Below, piece after piece: positions 1 through 8,688 of a stretch of DNA of 64,000 nt (position 1 is its first letter; each line of letters begins with the position of its first letter). The notes under the pieces are model-generated. The model did not search any database. It had not been told where the DNA came from and saw only the letters and a program-made list of their open reading frames with translations. Both the position numbers and the translations under genes were made by a program. Origin of the DNA: Aggregicoccus sp. 17bor-14 (lineage in GTDB: Bacteria; Myxococcota; Myxococcia; Myxococcales; Myxococcaceae); NCBI RefSeq assembly GCF_009659535.1, contig NZ_VJZZ01000010.1, positions 1 through 64,000 on the forward strand. The letters run 5' to 3'.

Positions 1-2
1 CT

Positions 3-1001
3 CCAGGCCACTCGAGGCAAACTCGGCCACCAGTTGCATCCACTCCTCAGGTCCAGGTCGTCGCATGCGCCCAAGAACGCGCGTGCACGCCCATCCTCAG
101 GACGCCGGCAATCGGGCGGTTACGGACGACGAGCAGTAGCGATTGTTACCCGCCGACCGGCTACGCGTGGAACAACGACGACTGCAACGATGCGAATGCG
201 TCTCTCTGGACCCCAAGCACCTTCTACAAGGATGCGGACGGAGACGGGTTCGGCAACCCCGCGATACCTGGAAGCTTCTGCGGGCAGCCCTCGGGCTACG
301 TCGCAAACAACACTGATTGCAACGACGCCAACGCGGCGATCAATCCGAGTGTCACAGTAACTTGCGGCTTCGGAGCGTGTCAGCGCACGGGTGCTACCTG
401 TCAGAACGGCGCGCAGTGGACCTGTAGTCCCTGGCCAAACAAGACAACTGAAATTTGTGATGACCAGGACAACGATTGCGATGGCACTGTCGACAACGTG
501 CCGGCCAAGGAATGTGGGACTGGGGCATGCAAGCGGTTCGTTCCCGCATGTAGCGCCGTCTGTAATCTTGACCCGGCGACGGGCAAGCCAGACTGCAGGC
601 TGGGCACGCATAACGTCCCCAATTCCACTGCCTGCGTTCCCGGCGCGAAGGGCATCGAGGACTGCAACGGAATCGACGACGACTGTGACGGAGTCGTCGA
701 TAACAATCCGGGGGTGATGCAGGCCCTTAGTTTGACGAAGAACTGCACGAATCTCCTCGGCTGTAGCCGTCCTGGTATGCACGCTTGTCTGCCCACGAAG
801 GTTTGGGATGTCTGCAGAGGATGCAGCGGGACGGCATCGTGCACCACGGAGTGCAACGAGAAGTCACAGCAGACGTGCGATGACTCCTGCAACGTAGTTC
901 CCGGGACCTGCCAATCCCTACTCGAGACCTGTAATAATTGTGATGATGACAGGAACGGCATCCCCGATGATGGCCTGATGTGCTCGGGGTGCGGACTGTG
1001 A
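3..1001 (+). CDS. MopE-like metal-binding secreted protein (5' end outside window)
   Basis: The frame is open from base 3 to the stop at 1001, giving 332 residues with no start in view, so the gene begins before the window. From about residue 50 it carries repeated Asp/Asn/Cys units: DCNDANASLW, KDADGDGFGN, TDCNDANAAIN, CDDQDNDCDGTVDN, DCNGIDDDCDGVVDN and CDDDRNGIPDDG. These match the motif of MopE-type proteins, which bind copper or calcium outside the cell. The cysteine-rich stretches between units suggest disulfides and an extracytoplasmic location. No C-terminal sorting tail is visible. The first 50 codons look atypical for the family, so an upstream frameshift cannot be excluded. The stop overlaps the GTG start of the next gene (GTGA), which suggests co-translation with the lipoprotein and perhaps the RHS gene. 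Confidence 0.75.
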   Translation, partial: PGHSRQTRPPVASTPQVQVVACAQERACTPILRTPAIGRLRTTSSSDCYPPTGYAWNNDDCNDANASLWTPSTFYKDADGDGFGNPAIPGSFCGQPSGYVANNTDCNDANAAINPSVTVTCGFGACQRTGATCQNGAQWTCSPWPNKTTEICDDQDNDCDGTVDNVPAKECGTGACKRFVPACSAVCNLDPATGKPDCRLGTHNVPNSTACVPGAKGIEDCNGIDDDCDGVVDNNPGVMQALSLTKNCTNLLGCSRPGMHACLPTKVWDVCRGCSGTASCTTECNEKSQQTCDDSCNVVPGTCQSLLETCNNCDDDRNGIPDDGLMCSGCGL

Positions 1002-1372
1002 GCACGCGCTCAACTTCGTTGCTGCGGCTGCTGTCATCGATGGCGCCGATGTCGGTGCTCCTGCTCGCGCTCACAGCTTGCGAGACACCGCCCGGTGATG
1101 CGCCGAGCGCCGTACCTGCGCCGCCGCGCCCGAGCATTCGGGCCCACGAGCCGCTCGCGTTCCACGGCACCGCGTCGAAGGCGTTCGGCGAGGACTGCAC
1201 GACCTACGGCCGTGCCGAGTGTACCTCGGGGGTTTGCATCCACGCCCGCCCCGTGCGTGACGCGGGGTACCTCTGCTCCGCGCACTGCACGGTCGATTCC
1301 CCGTGCCCCGGCGATTGGCAGTGCCTCCAGTCGCTGCCCGGGGCAGACCAGGGCGTCTGCGTTCCCCCATAG
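998..1372 (+). CDS. small cysteine-rich lipoprotein
   Basis: A 124-residue protein. The GTG at 998 overlaps the previous stop by GTGA, which decides the start over the GTG at 980. A basic n-region and hydrophobic stretch end in the lipobox L25-T-A-C28, so it should be lipidated and anchored in a membrane. The mature part is Pro/Ala-rich and then Cys-rich: GEDCTTYGRAECTSGVC, followed by CSAHCTVDSPCPGDWQC. That spacing resembles disulfide-knotted modules seen in myxobacterial surface lipoproteins. No named family is recognised. It sits between the MopE-like gene and the RHS gene on the same strand, so it may belong to the same secreted assembly. That link is inferred from order only. Confidence 0.7.
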   Translation: MSTRSTSLLRLLSSMAPMSVLLLALTACETPPGDAPSAVPAPPRPSIRAHEPLAFHGTASKAFGEDCTTYGRAECTSGVCIHARPVRDAGYLCSAHCTVDSPCPGDWQCLQSLPGADQGVCVPP

Positions 1373-1485
1373 CGCGCCGCAGCAGAACCTGCTCGCGACT
1401 TTCTCGTCGGCTTCGCCCCCGTGGTGCTCTTCATCCTCACCTCGGGCGAGTCCGCGATTCGTTCCTTCGCCTCTTTGGACCTCCT

Positions 1486-4400
1486 ATGGATGCCAATCGT
1501 TACTTCGGGTCTGCCGTTAACTGGTTTCTGCGCCGCGGTGCTGTCGGGCGAGTCGGCCTGCTGCTCCCAGCAGTAATCCTGCTCTGCGGGCTCGGTGTGG
1601 CCATCGCCAAGCTTCCCGACGTACCCCCTGACGACCCGTCAGATCCAACGGCCAGTTCAGGTGGCTCGGATACCTGGTCTGCTTCACTGGCCGGGCTGGA
1701 ACCGAATCCCCCCGCCGGAGGCTCGCGACAGTTCGGCCACACTGAGTCACCCGTGTCGATCGGCTCCCTAGAGCCTACGTATCGCTCGACCGATTTCACT
1801 GTGCAGACGAGCTTCGGCGCGTTCCAGTTCACGCGCAGCTACGCATCTTCGGAGAAGGCATGGAAGGTGCGCCCCGATACTCCAGGGCAGCCGCTCTACC
1901 GCCTCGAAGGGACTCCCTTCGGCAATGACGGGGCCTCTCTGCACTGGTGGCACAACCTCTTCAGCTTCGTGGCCCTGAAGCCTGGCTACTTGCCGCACAG
2001 CAAGGAGGACCCGGCCCCGATTGACCCTCGCTGGGCGCTCCGCGACGTGGACGGGAAGTTGTCGGAGTTCACGGTCTGCTCACCCGCCCCTTGCTGGGCA
2101 GGCACGAAGTTCCAAGGAGTGACCATTGAGGGGGCGAAGGCAGAGGAGCGCCTCTACTACCTCGGTGGCGGCGGTGGATTCATTCTGTATCGGCCCGAGG
2201 CGCGCTACCACTTCGCTAAGCGCTACGACTACCAGACCCTCGATCGCACCGGCGCGGGTTCGGTGCCCGTGGACGTCTACACGTACTTCCTCACTCGTAT
2301 CGAGGATGGCCAGTACCCAGCCACCGGGGGCCTGCCACGCAATCGACTGGTGCTCTCGTACGACCCTCCCTCCAGCGCGACGGGCGACTGCAAATTTGGC
2401 GCACCCCGCGTTCAAAGGGCGGACACGCCAAACCAGACCTACTTGCAGTTCAACTACGAGGAGCTGCCCTCCTCGTCAGCAGAGGGCTACGGCGAGTGTG
2501 TGCTCCGCTCCGTGGAATTAAAATCCGCCGCGGCGGATGGGGGGAGCTCGGGCTCCACCTTGGTCAGCTACCAGTACTGGCAGCCGTCGGGTACCGGTGA
2601 GAAGGCGGGACGAATCGCCGGTGCGTACTTCCCCGAGACGGGCCGGCGCGTATCCTACTCCGTGGGCACCCCCCAGGCGCCCCAGTGGTCCATTGCAGCG
2701 GACGACGTCACTGTCAGCACCGCCACGCTGCGCCCCGACGGAGGAACTGTCGCGGTGCTGGCCTCCGAGCAGCGCAGCGTCCAGGTGGCATGGGAGGACA
2801 ACACCACCTACGACGGACAGCGGCTCTCGGTGACGTGTGGGGCGGGCGTCCTGGGGCCTCCGACTGCGCTGTCGGTCTGCTTTCCCCACCAGAACCAGAT
2901 GTTTACCGAGCTCAACGCAACCCGTGGCGACAGCACGCTCGCAACGGGAGCCACGGTCAAGAAGACGTTCCAGGTCAACGCGAGCGGGGCGGGGCCGCTC
3001 GTCTCCTCCGAGAAAACAGTGTGCACGGGGGCTTGCGCGGCCCTTGGGACGACGGAGACGGAGGCCATTTGGCAGTGGAATGGAGGGCCGGACGGTGTCA
3101 GCGAGCGCCCTCTTCCTACTGCGTACCGCGACAGGCGCTCGAACTGGACGTGGTACACGAACAGCGTTCCGACGAGGTTCCCGCTCGACGCCGGTTTCGA
3201 GGTTCCGCAGGAAACGACGGTCGTCAACGTGGCTGGCGTGCGCACGACGAGCTTCGAATACGACTATGGCTCCGAGGGGCGCACGCCCCGTGCGTACGAG
3301 CAATTCGCTGTCAAAGTGATCGATGACAGTGTCGACGCAGGAGCGAAGGCGGAGACCTTCCGCCGTTACGACCTCAAAACGAATCGCCTCGAGGCCGTCA
3401 TCCGCACTGGATACACGAGGACGCTCGTCAACGGAGTTCCCGGTGAGCTCAACCCGCGGTCCGTGGCCACGCTTTACTACACCTACCGCAAATGCTCGGG
3501 CGAGACGCCGGCGCAGGCGGACCCCTTGGGTCGGACGGTGGAGGTGCACGGCCCCTGTTTCGTGAGTGGACCCGATGCCACCGAGTGCGAGGTTCCCGAG
3601 TCATCGCAATTGGTCGAAGAGCGCAGCGCGTTGGACGCGGCAGACGGCGGCTCCGTGTTCAGGGGATATGTGCCGGTCACCCAGTTCGACTACTACAGCG
3701 GTGACGCTGAAAATGAGTTTAAAGCGAACCGGCTGTCGACCAAGACCGTATTCGCACGCGCCAACGGTAGGGATTGCCGAGCGGCCACTGGACTGGTGAC
3801 GCAGTACACGGACTACGACGCCCGAGGCCGCGTGCTCGCGAGCCTCGACCCTAACGGCGCCAGGTCTACAGCCACGTTCACCTCTCTTTCCGGAACTGAG
3901 GGCACCTACGAGAAGTCGACGGCCATCACGGCAGTCAACCAACCGACTACGAAGACTCGCTACGTCTACGATGGAGCGCAGCTCCGCTACATTCAGTATC
4001 CCGCCGGGCACTACGAGGTGTTCTGCTACCGTAAGGGCGGCGGGGTGCCCTGCCAGGGCGAGCGCTCGGATAAGCTTCAGTGGAAGGCCACGATGCCGAA
4101 GCCGGACGGCGCCGAGTTCTTCGAGAAGACTGAGTACACGTACCAAGCAGAGCAGCTAGCCAGCGAAAGGGTGCTCGACGGAACGGGAGCGGTACGCACC
4201 GTGAAGCAGTACGCCGCCGACCCATTGGGTCGACCCACGTACGAGCGCACGGGTGAGGGGACCGGCGCATACGCCTCGGTGGCGCTCTTCAACGTCGAGG
4301 GGGCGCAGGTAGGAATCGGCGCGGCCTACAACGCTCCGCCCGACCTGTGTGGAGGATTGCTCGGCATCGATGCCAAGGCGTCCGATAAATGCGCGGGCCT

Positions 4401-7400
4401 TGGCTATGACGCGGCAAACCGTCTCTCGGCTCTCGAGGAGTACAGCGCGTCGGGCGGTCCATCTACCCGCACCACGATTACGTACGACAGGCAAGGGCAC
4501 GTGTCACGAGTGGTGCCCCAGTGCAACTCGGCCTCTGGCCCATGCACGAGCGGTGGCGTCGCCTACGTGCATGATGACTTCGGCAACGTCATCGAGGTCA
4601 CGGCCCCGTGGACAGGAGCGGCCGGAGCGCCCGGGACGTCCCGCTTCGAGTACGACGCAGCGGGCACCCTGATTCGCAAGCGTACGCCAGGGATGGCGTC
4701 AGGGGAGTACCTCGAGTACGGCTACGACGGGATGCAGCGCCTTCTGCAGGCGCGCCGGCGGTATGGGGTGAATGGCAGTTCATGGGAGAACCTCTACTGG
4801 TTCGAGTACGACGACTACCCGACGGGTGCGCCCGCCAATTGTATCGGGGCAAATACGAAGGGGCGCATGGTGCGCCGCAACGACTCCTTCGGCGACACGT
4901 GGTTCAGCTACGACGCCTGGGGGCGCGTCGTCTGGGCGCGCAGGCAGCGCGTGACGGGAGAGGCGTGTTCCAAGATCCGGACTCGGAACACCCCCAATAG
5001 TGAGTTCACGTACGACGCTTTCGGACGCTTGAAGTCCGAGGTGTATCCGCACGGCCGGAAGGTCTCGTACGCGTACTACGAGCTGCCTCAAGGCCATCCC
5101 GAGCGGCTGAAGAGCCTGTCGGTGGATGGGACTTGGGACCCCACTCAACCGACAGTCACCCTCATCCAGAACATCCAGTGGGAGCCGTACGGCGGTCTCC
5201 GCGGCTACGAGATGAATACCTTCGCCGCGCCGGATGGAGTTAAGGCCGCCACGGTGGAATACCTGCCCGGGGACGCCTACAACACGGCGGCGGCGAGCTG
5301 CGCTCGCACCCGCCCTAGCACCACGGACAGGACGGGGAGGTTGCGTGGCCTCTGGGTCTCGCGAGGGGCCTATACCCCCCTGAGCCCGAGTGGCAGCGGC
5401 GACATCTTCAAGCAGACCTACGCGTGGAGTGCGGACCAGCTGGCCCAGACCGAGACCTGCCTGCTGGATACGGCCGGTGCGCCGCGCACCGTGCGCTTCG
5501 ATGGCCCCACCAAGGGATATGACCAGCAGCTGCGCTTGACCAACGTCACGCGGCCTCCGGGGGAATTCGGCACGAAGGGAGGAACGCTCGGTCGCCGCGC
5601 CTACCAGTACGCGGGTAATGGCAACCGCACCGAAGAGACCCGCGACTGCTGGGGCTTCCAGGGGACGTATTCCGGAGACCGGCTGCTGCATTGGGGCGTC
5701 ACGAGCTCGCAGTGCAACAAGGTCTGCGGCCCATCCCGACTGGGCTACGACTTCACCTACGACGGCGACGGCCGAGTGGCGCAGAAGCTGGGCGCCGTTG
5801 ACAGCTCCGGTGGCTCCAGTTCCTCGCTCACCTTCGACGCGAGTGCCGACGGTGCCCACGCCGCAGTCGGTGCCGTCTACCGTTCGGTCAGTGTCAGAGG
5901 TGGATCGAGCTACGAGTACTTCTACGATGCCAATGGCCGCCGGCGTCTCAAGCGCTACATCGAAACCGCCGCTCAAGGAGAGCCGCCCATCGAGGACGAG
6001 TACTTCTACGATGGCGACAAGCTGCTCGAGGACAAGGGGAGACCGAGGCAGAACGATGCGTCCGGCCAGGCGCTTGACGAATACCTCTGGCTCGACGGCC
6101 GTCCCGTGGCCTTCCTGCGCTCGTTCCTCAACGCAGACTTCACCCGGTCGCCAGACACCAGCACCCAGTGCGCTCGCGATGGCGAGGATGCGGCAGCGTG
6201 CGGCGTGTACTTCATCGTCACGGACTACCTGAAGAAGCCAGTCCTCGTTCTGAACGCGAAGCGGCAGGTGGCCGGCTCAGCGGACTACGAGCCCTTCGGG
6301 CACGTGAATCGCGTCACCGTTGTGTCGGACTCGGCCTCGCTGCCTGCGCCACGAGCGAAGCGTGTCCTCGCGTACATCCAGCAGCCCGTGACGCCTCGCA
6401 CAGCGGTGGACATCCGTGCGCGCTTTGCCCTGGTCGATGCGCCCTCTGGCTGGGGAGTGGGCGCCTACTTCTCGGACATTTGGGGGAACCGGCTCGGGAG
6501 CGGAGACGCGGTGACTGGAGTTCCACACCAAGGCAAGAAGGAGAGTGCTTGGACTGCCATGCCGAGCAACGGCATGGTGCACTTGCGTTACACCGGACCG
6601 GACGCCCTCGGCTCTGGCGCGGCGGCTCCGTACGCAGGCCTCGTGCTCGAGGAGTACGAGTACCGCCGCTACGAGGCTGGGGCCCAGCCCATGTGGACCC
6701 CCCTACGCTTCCCCGGCCAGTACCACGACGCCGAGACCGACCTCTTCGAGAACTGGAACCGCTACTACGACCCGAGCATCGGGCGGTACTTGGGGCCGGA
6801 GCCGATGTACAACAACCCCGGGTGGGTGCTCGATCAAGCGCGCAAGGGGCATAGCGCACCGGTCTACGCGTATGCGCTAAACAACCCAGTCGGATTCACG
6901 GATCCAGACGGTAACAACGCTTTCGCAGTGTGCCTCGTCGCACCCCAGGTCTGCATCTCCGCTGCCGTAGTGCTTGAAGCAGCTGTAGCAACTGCTTGGA
7001 CTGCCATCGCCGCCGCGGCGGTCAGCCCAAGGGCGGCGGGCAAGTATATGGACGACGGGCCGGCATCGACACGTCGATATGATCCCAAAGCGGCCATTGA
7101 AGCGCGAAACGCGGCTCTAGAGGCTCGGGCCAAGGAGGCAGATCGTCCGAGCACCCTGGAACCGGGACCACATGCTGGCGAGGGAGTTGAAGCTCGAGGA
7201 CCTGAGCGTGACTTTACTCAAGAGGAACGAGATGCGGTAAATGCCGAAGGCGCAGACAAAGGTTGTCATACGTGCGGAACGAAGGATCCTGGTACTAAAA
7301 GCGGAAACTTCATTCCCGATCATCAACCACCAAGTGCAACGGTGGAACCCGGCACGCCTCAGAGACTGTACCCACACTGTCTTGAATGCAGCCGGACTCA

Positions 7401-7437
7401 GGGAGGCGAAGTTGATGCAGAGCTCAATCGGAAATAG
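1486..7437 (+). CDS. Sec-exported RHS/YD-repeat polymorphic toxin with Cys4/DH nuclease-like tip
   Basis: A 1983-residue protein. The ATG at 1486 is chosen because it gives a clean signal sequence (basic start, hydrophobic core about residues 22-38); the frame is open further upstream. The middle is an RHS/YD-repeat shell with units such as YDGMQRLLQARRRYG, YDAFGRLKSEVYPHG and YDANGRRRLKRYIE. The RHS core marker GQYHDAETDLFENWNRYYDP is followed by NNPVGFTDPDG ending near residue 1809, the usual cleavage boundary. The last 174 residues are the variable tip: a hydrophobic Ala/Val segment (about 1814-1846), a charged linker, then C1927-x2-C1930, D1945-H1946 and C1965-x2-C1968. This spacing suggests a zinc-held HNH/treble-clef nuclease; that activity is inferred. 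No PAAR or VgrG part is seen, so export is probably Sec-dependent. The tip-coding DNA has lower GC than the core. Confidence 0.88.
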   Translation: MDANRYFGSAVNWFLRRGAVGRVGLLLPAVILLCGLGVAIAKLPDVPPDDPSDPTASSGGSDTWSASLAGLEPNPPAGGSRQFGHTESPVSIGSLEPTYRSTDFTVQTSFGAFQFTRSYASSEKAWKVRPDTPGQPLYRLEGTPFGNDGASLHWWHNLFSFVALKPGYLPHSKEDPAPIDPRWALRDVDGKLSEFTVCSPAPCWAGTKFQGVTIEGAKAEERLYYLGGGGGFILYRPEARYHFAKRYDYQTLDRTGAGSVPVDVYTYFLTRIEDGQYPATGGLPRNRLVLSYDPPSSATGDCKFGAPRVQRADTPNQTYLQFNYEELPSSSAEGYGECVLRSVELKSAAADGGSSGSTLVSYQYWQPSGTGEKAGRIAGAYFPETGRRVSYSVGTPQAPQWSIAADDVTVSTATLRPDGGTVAVLASEQRSVQVAWEDNTTYDGQRLSVTCGAGVLGPPTALSVCFPHQNQMFTELNATRGDSTLATGATVKKTFQVNASGAGPLVSSEKTVCTGACAALGTTETEAIWQWNGGPDGVSERPLPTAYRDRRSNWTWYTNSVPTRFPLDAGFEVPQETTVVNVAGVRTTSFEYDYGSEGRTPRAYEQFAVKVIDDSVDAGAKAETFRRYDLKTNRLEAVIRTGYTRTLVNGVPGELNPRSVATLYYTYRKCSGETPAQADPLGRTVEVHGPCFVSGPDATECEVPESSQLVEERSALDAADGGSVFRGYVPVTQFDYYSGDAENEFKANRLSTKTVFARANGRDCRAATGLVTQYTDYDARGRVLASLDPNGARSTATFTSLSGTEGTYEKSTAITAVNQPTTKTRYVYDGAQLRYIQYPAGHYEVFCYRKGGGVPCQGERSDKLQWKATMPKPDGAEFFEKTEYTYQAEQLASERVLDGTGAVRTVKQYAADPLGRPTYERTGEGTGAYASVALFNVEGAQVGIGAAYNAPPDLCGGLLGIDAKASDKCAGLGYDAANRLSALEEYSASGGPSTRTTITYDRQGHVSRVVPQCNSASGPCTSGGVAYVHDDFGNVIEVTAPWTGAAGAPGTSRFEYDAAGTLIRKRTPGMASGEYLEYGYDGMQRLLQARRRYGVNGSSWENLYWFEYDDYPTGAPANCIGANTKGRMVRRNDSFGDTWFSYDAWGRVVWARRQRVTGEACSKIRTRNTPNSEFTYDAFGRLKSEVYPHGRKVSYAYYELPQGHPERLKSLSVDGTWDPTQPTVTLIQNIQWEPYGGLRGYEMNTFAAPDGVKAATVEYLPGDAYNTAAASCARTRPSTTDRTGRLRGLWVSRGAYTPLSPSGSGDIFKQTYAWSADQLAQTETCLLDTAGAPRTVRFDGPTKGYDQQLRLTNVTRPPGEFGTKGGTLGRRAYQYAGNGNRTEETRDCWGFQGTYSGDRLLHWGVTSSQCNKVCGPSRLGYDFTYDGDGRVAQKLGAVDSSGGSSSSLTFDASADGAHAAVGAVYRSVSVRGGSSYEYFYDANGRRRLKRYIETAAQGEPPIEDEYFYDGDKLLEDKGRPRQNDASGQALDEYLWLDGRPVAFLRSFLNADFTRSPDTSTQCARDGEDAAACGVYFIVTDYLKKPVLVLNAKRQVAGSADYEPFGHVNRVTVVSDSASLPAPRAKRVLAYIQQPVTPRTAVDIRARFALVDAPSGWGVGAYFSDIWGNRLGSGDAVTGVPHQGKKESAWTAMPSNGMVHLRYTGPDALGSGAAAPYAGLVLEEYEYRRYEAGAQPMWTPLRFPGQYHDAETDLFENWNRYYDPSIGRYLGPEPMYNNPGWVLDQARKGHSAPVYAYALNNPVGFTDPDGNNAFAVCLVAPQVCISAAVVLEAAVATAWTAIAAAAVSPRAAGKYMDDGPASTRRYDPKAAIEARNAALEARAKEADRPSTLEPGPHAGEGVEARGPERDFTQEERDAVNAEGADKGCHTCGTKDPGTKSGNFIPDHQPPSATVEPGTPQRLYPHCLECSRTQGGEVDAELNRK
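7401..7406 (+). promoter_or_regulatory. ribosome binding site of the immunity gene, inside the toxin gene
   Basis: GGGAGG lies 8 nt before the ATG at 7415, within the last codons of the RHS gene. It decides the immunity start and implies that the ribosome finishing the toxin, or a fresh one, begins the antidote at once. Confidence 0.7.
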
Positions 7438-7948
7438 TGGGCAGCGCCAGTGGGTTTCTTCGGCTGGCGGCCCTCTGGTCTTACTCCCAAGCTCGCTCTC
7501 CTCTTCGTGGACCGGTGCGAGGCAGCGTGGTGTTGCAGCTTCTGATGATTACGCCGTCGCCTGTCGTGTCTCGGGGTATGTCGGTGTTATTTCGAAGGAT
7601 GGCACAGATGTGTTGGTGCTGGGGGACGAGCCGCTGCGCACGACGGCGCTCGCTTCGGATGTTCTGACGGGCTTTGTTAGGTGGGTGGCGGCCGAATCAA
7701 GCACTGCCGTGGAGGCGGCGATTCACGATCTCCGACCTGAGCAATTGGGCCCAGCTCTAGAAATGCATCGGTTCTCGGTCCAGGAACCAATCTGGAATTT
7801 GGCGGATGCTGGAGTGGATGGGAGGCACATCTCTGAGCGTGGCGCCATTCGCGTTGCGTTAGATCCGGGCATCTACGACGTTTCCGTGCACGAATACTTT
7901 CCGTCTCGAGCCGTCAGGCTGCTCGTGATTGTGTTGCGGCGCCAGTGA
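7415..7948 (+). CDS. candidate immunity protein to the RHS tip (Imm21-like)
   Basis: A 177-residue cytosolic-looking protein with no signal peptide or membrane segment. The frame stays open upstream to 7241, but the ATG at 7415 has a strong ribosome binding site and leaves a 23-nt overlap with the RHS stop. Near the N-terminus is WVSSAGGPLVLLP, later YVGVISKDG and VLVLGDEPLRTTAL, and a C-terminal strand-rich IYDVSVHEYFPSRAV. From memory this W-x-SxGGPL...LGDEPL pattern fits the Imm21 immunity family of polymorphic toxin loci; I could not check it. The sampled part is near 50% GC, like the toxin tip and unlike the chromosome. Its job is presumably to bind and neutralise the nuclease-like domain encoded just upstream. 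Confidence 0.7.
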   Translation: MQSSIGNSGQRQWVSSAGGPLVLLPSSLSSSWTGARQRGVAASDDYAVACRVSGYVGVISKDGTDVLVLGDEPLRTTALASDVLTGFVRWVAAESSTAVEAAIHDLRPEQLGPALEMHRFSVQEPIWNLADAGVDGRHISERGAIRVALDPGIYDVSVHEYFPSRAVRLLVIVLRRQ

Positions 7949-8404
7949 GAGCGTAAAGTAGGATTGTTCGCCCCCAGCGGAGCGCTGCAGTTGACGTATC
8001 CGAGGGGTCGTTTGCAGGCGTGTCCCAGTTCTAGCTAGAAGCGGGCAAGTAGTTTGACGCACGTAGGATCCGTCTGACCGCGGTGGCATCTAATGCGGCA
8101 GGGCTCGCAGCGTCGAAACGCGAAAATTGGCAATGGCCTTGACCGTCTGCTGAGGTGGGCAATCACCCGTCGACTCGTACCTGGACGAAATGAATCGCAC
8201 CATTAGGCTACTGCCGACGCCTCGTGAGTGGTGGCGCTGCGGGCCCCCACGCGCGGTCGAATGCCACGGCGATACCTTGGCCCGCGCCGATGCACACGTT
8301 AACGATAGTATGATGTCCCTCCTATCGTAACGGCGCCGAATCGCATTGGGACGATGCGAGGCGGCAAACCTACTCCTTTCGCCCAATCAGCTGCTCCGAG
8401 AGGC
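7949..8404. other. gene-free stretch with recombination scars
   Basis: 456 bp between the immunity gene and the recombinase remnant hold no convincing intact gene. The one recognisable coding piece is a thiolase-like tail at 8208-8300 on the minus strand. Just beyond its broken end lies a perfect 7-bp inverted repeat, ACGATAG at 8302-8308 and CTATCGT at 8322-8328. A short CAGCG/CGCTG repeat near 7980 is probably chance. Confidence 0.5.
8208..8300 (-). pseudogene. thiolase C-terminal fragment
   Basis: Thirty codons ending in TAG read NVCIGAGQGIAVAFDRA followed by a Pro/Arg tail. CIGxGxGxA near the C-terminus is the active-site cysteine loop of thiolases (acetyl-CoA acetyltransferases), which normally end a few residues later. 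In this frame a TAG lies a few codons upstream, and the similarity stops abruptly at about 8300, where an inverted repeat starts. It looks like the last piece of a thiolase gene left by a rearrangement. The fragment is short, so the call is tentative. Confidence 0.35.
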
Positions 8405-8610
8405 TCACCCTGCCGAATCCGGCTCAGGGTCGTGCCCCGCTGAGCGTCGGGGGGTGCGCTCCGGCACCTTGAGCGCCACGGCGATCTCGCGCCAGCTCCG
8501 GCCTTGCTCACGGAGCCGGTGGACTTTGTCGAGGTCCACCTCGCGCTTGTGCCTACCTACCGCCTTGCCGCTCCGCGTGCGACCTGTCGCCTTCACACGC
8601 GCGATGCCCG
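8405..8610 (-). pseudogene. serine-recombinase C-terminal remnant
   Basis: The frame ending at 8405 contains GIARVKATGRTRSGKAVGR, then REVDLDKVHRLREQGRSWRE and IAVALKVP. This is the linker plus helix-turn-helix tail typical of resolvase/invertase-type serine recombinases (compare GLARARAQGKRLGRP in the intact neighbour at 8689-9315). No catalytic domain precedes it: the frame upstream of 8610 is unrelated to resolvases and overlaps the neighbour. It is best read as the leftover 3' end of a second, different recombinase, truncated when the present one arrived. Confidence 0.5.
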
Positions 8611-8688
8611 GGCACACACGCGCTCGCTGGCCGCACGGAAATCGGTCGGTTTCCGCGCAGCGGACCCACGTCAGCCAACCCCTTGAGG

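Noticed and set aside
7241-7414. An earlier start for the immunity gene inside the toxin-coding DNA
   Set aside because: The extra 58 residues are the toxin's DNA in another frame with no motif; GGGAGG before ATG 7415 fixes the start.
8090-8386. A 98-residue minus-strand frame overlapping the thiolase fragment
   Set aside because: It lies in a different frame from the thiolase-like codons, has no motif and no ribosome binding site.
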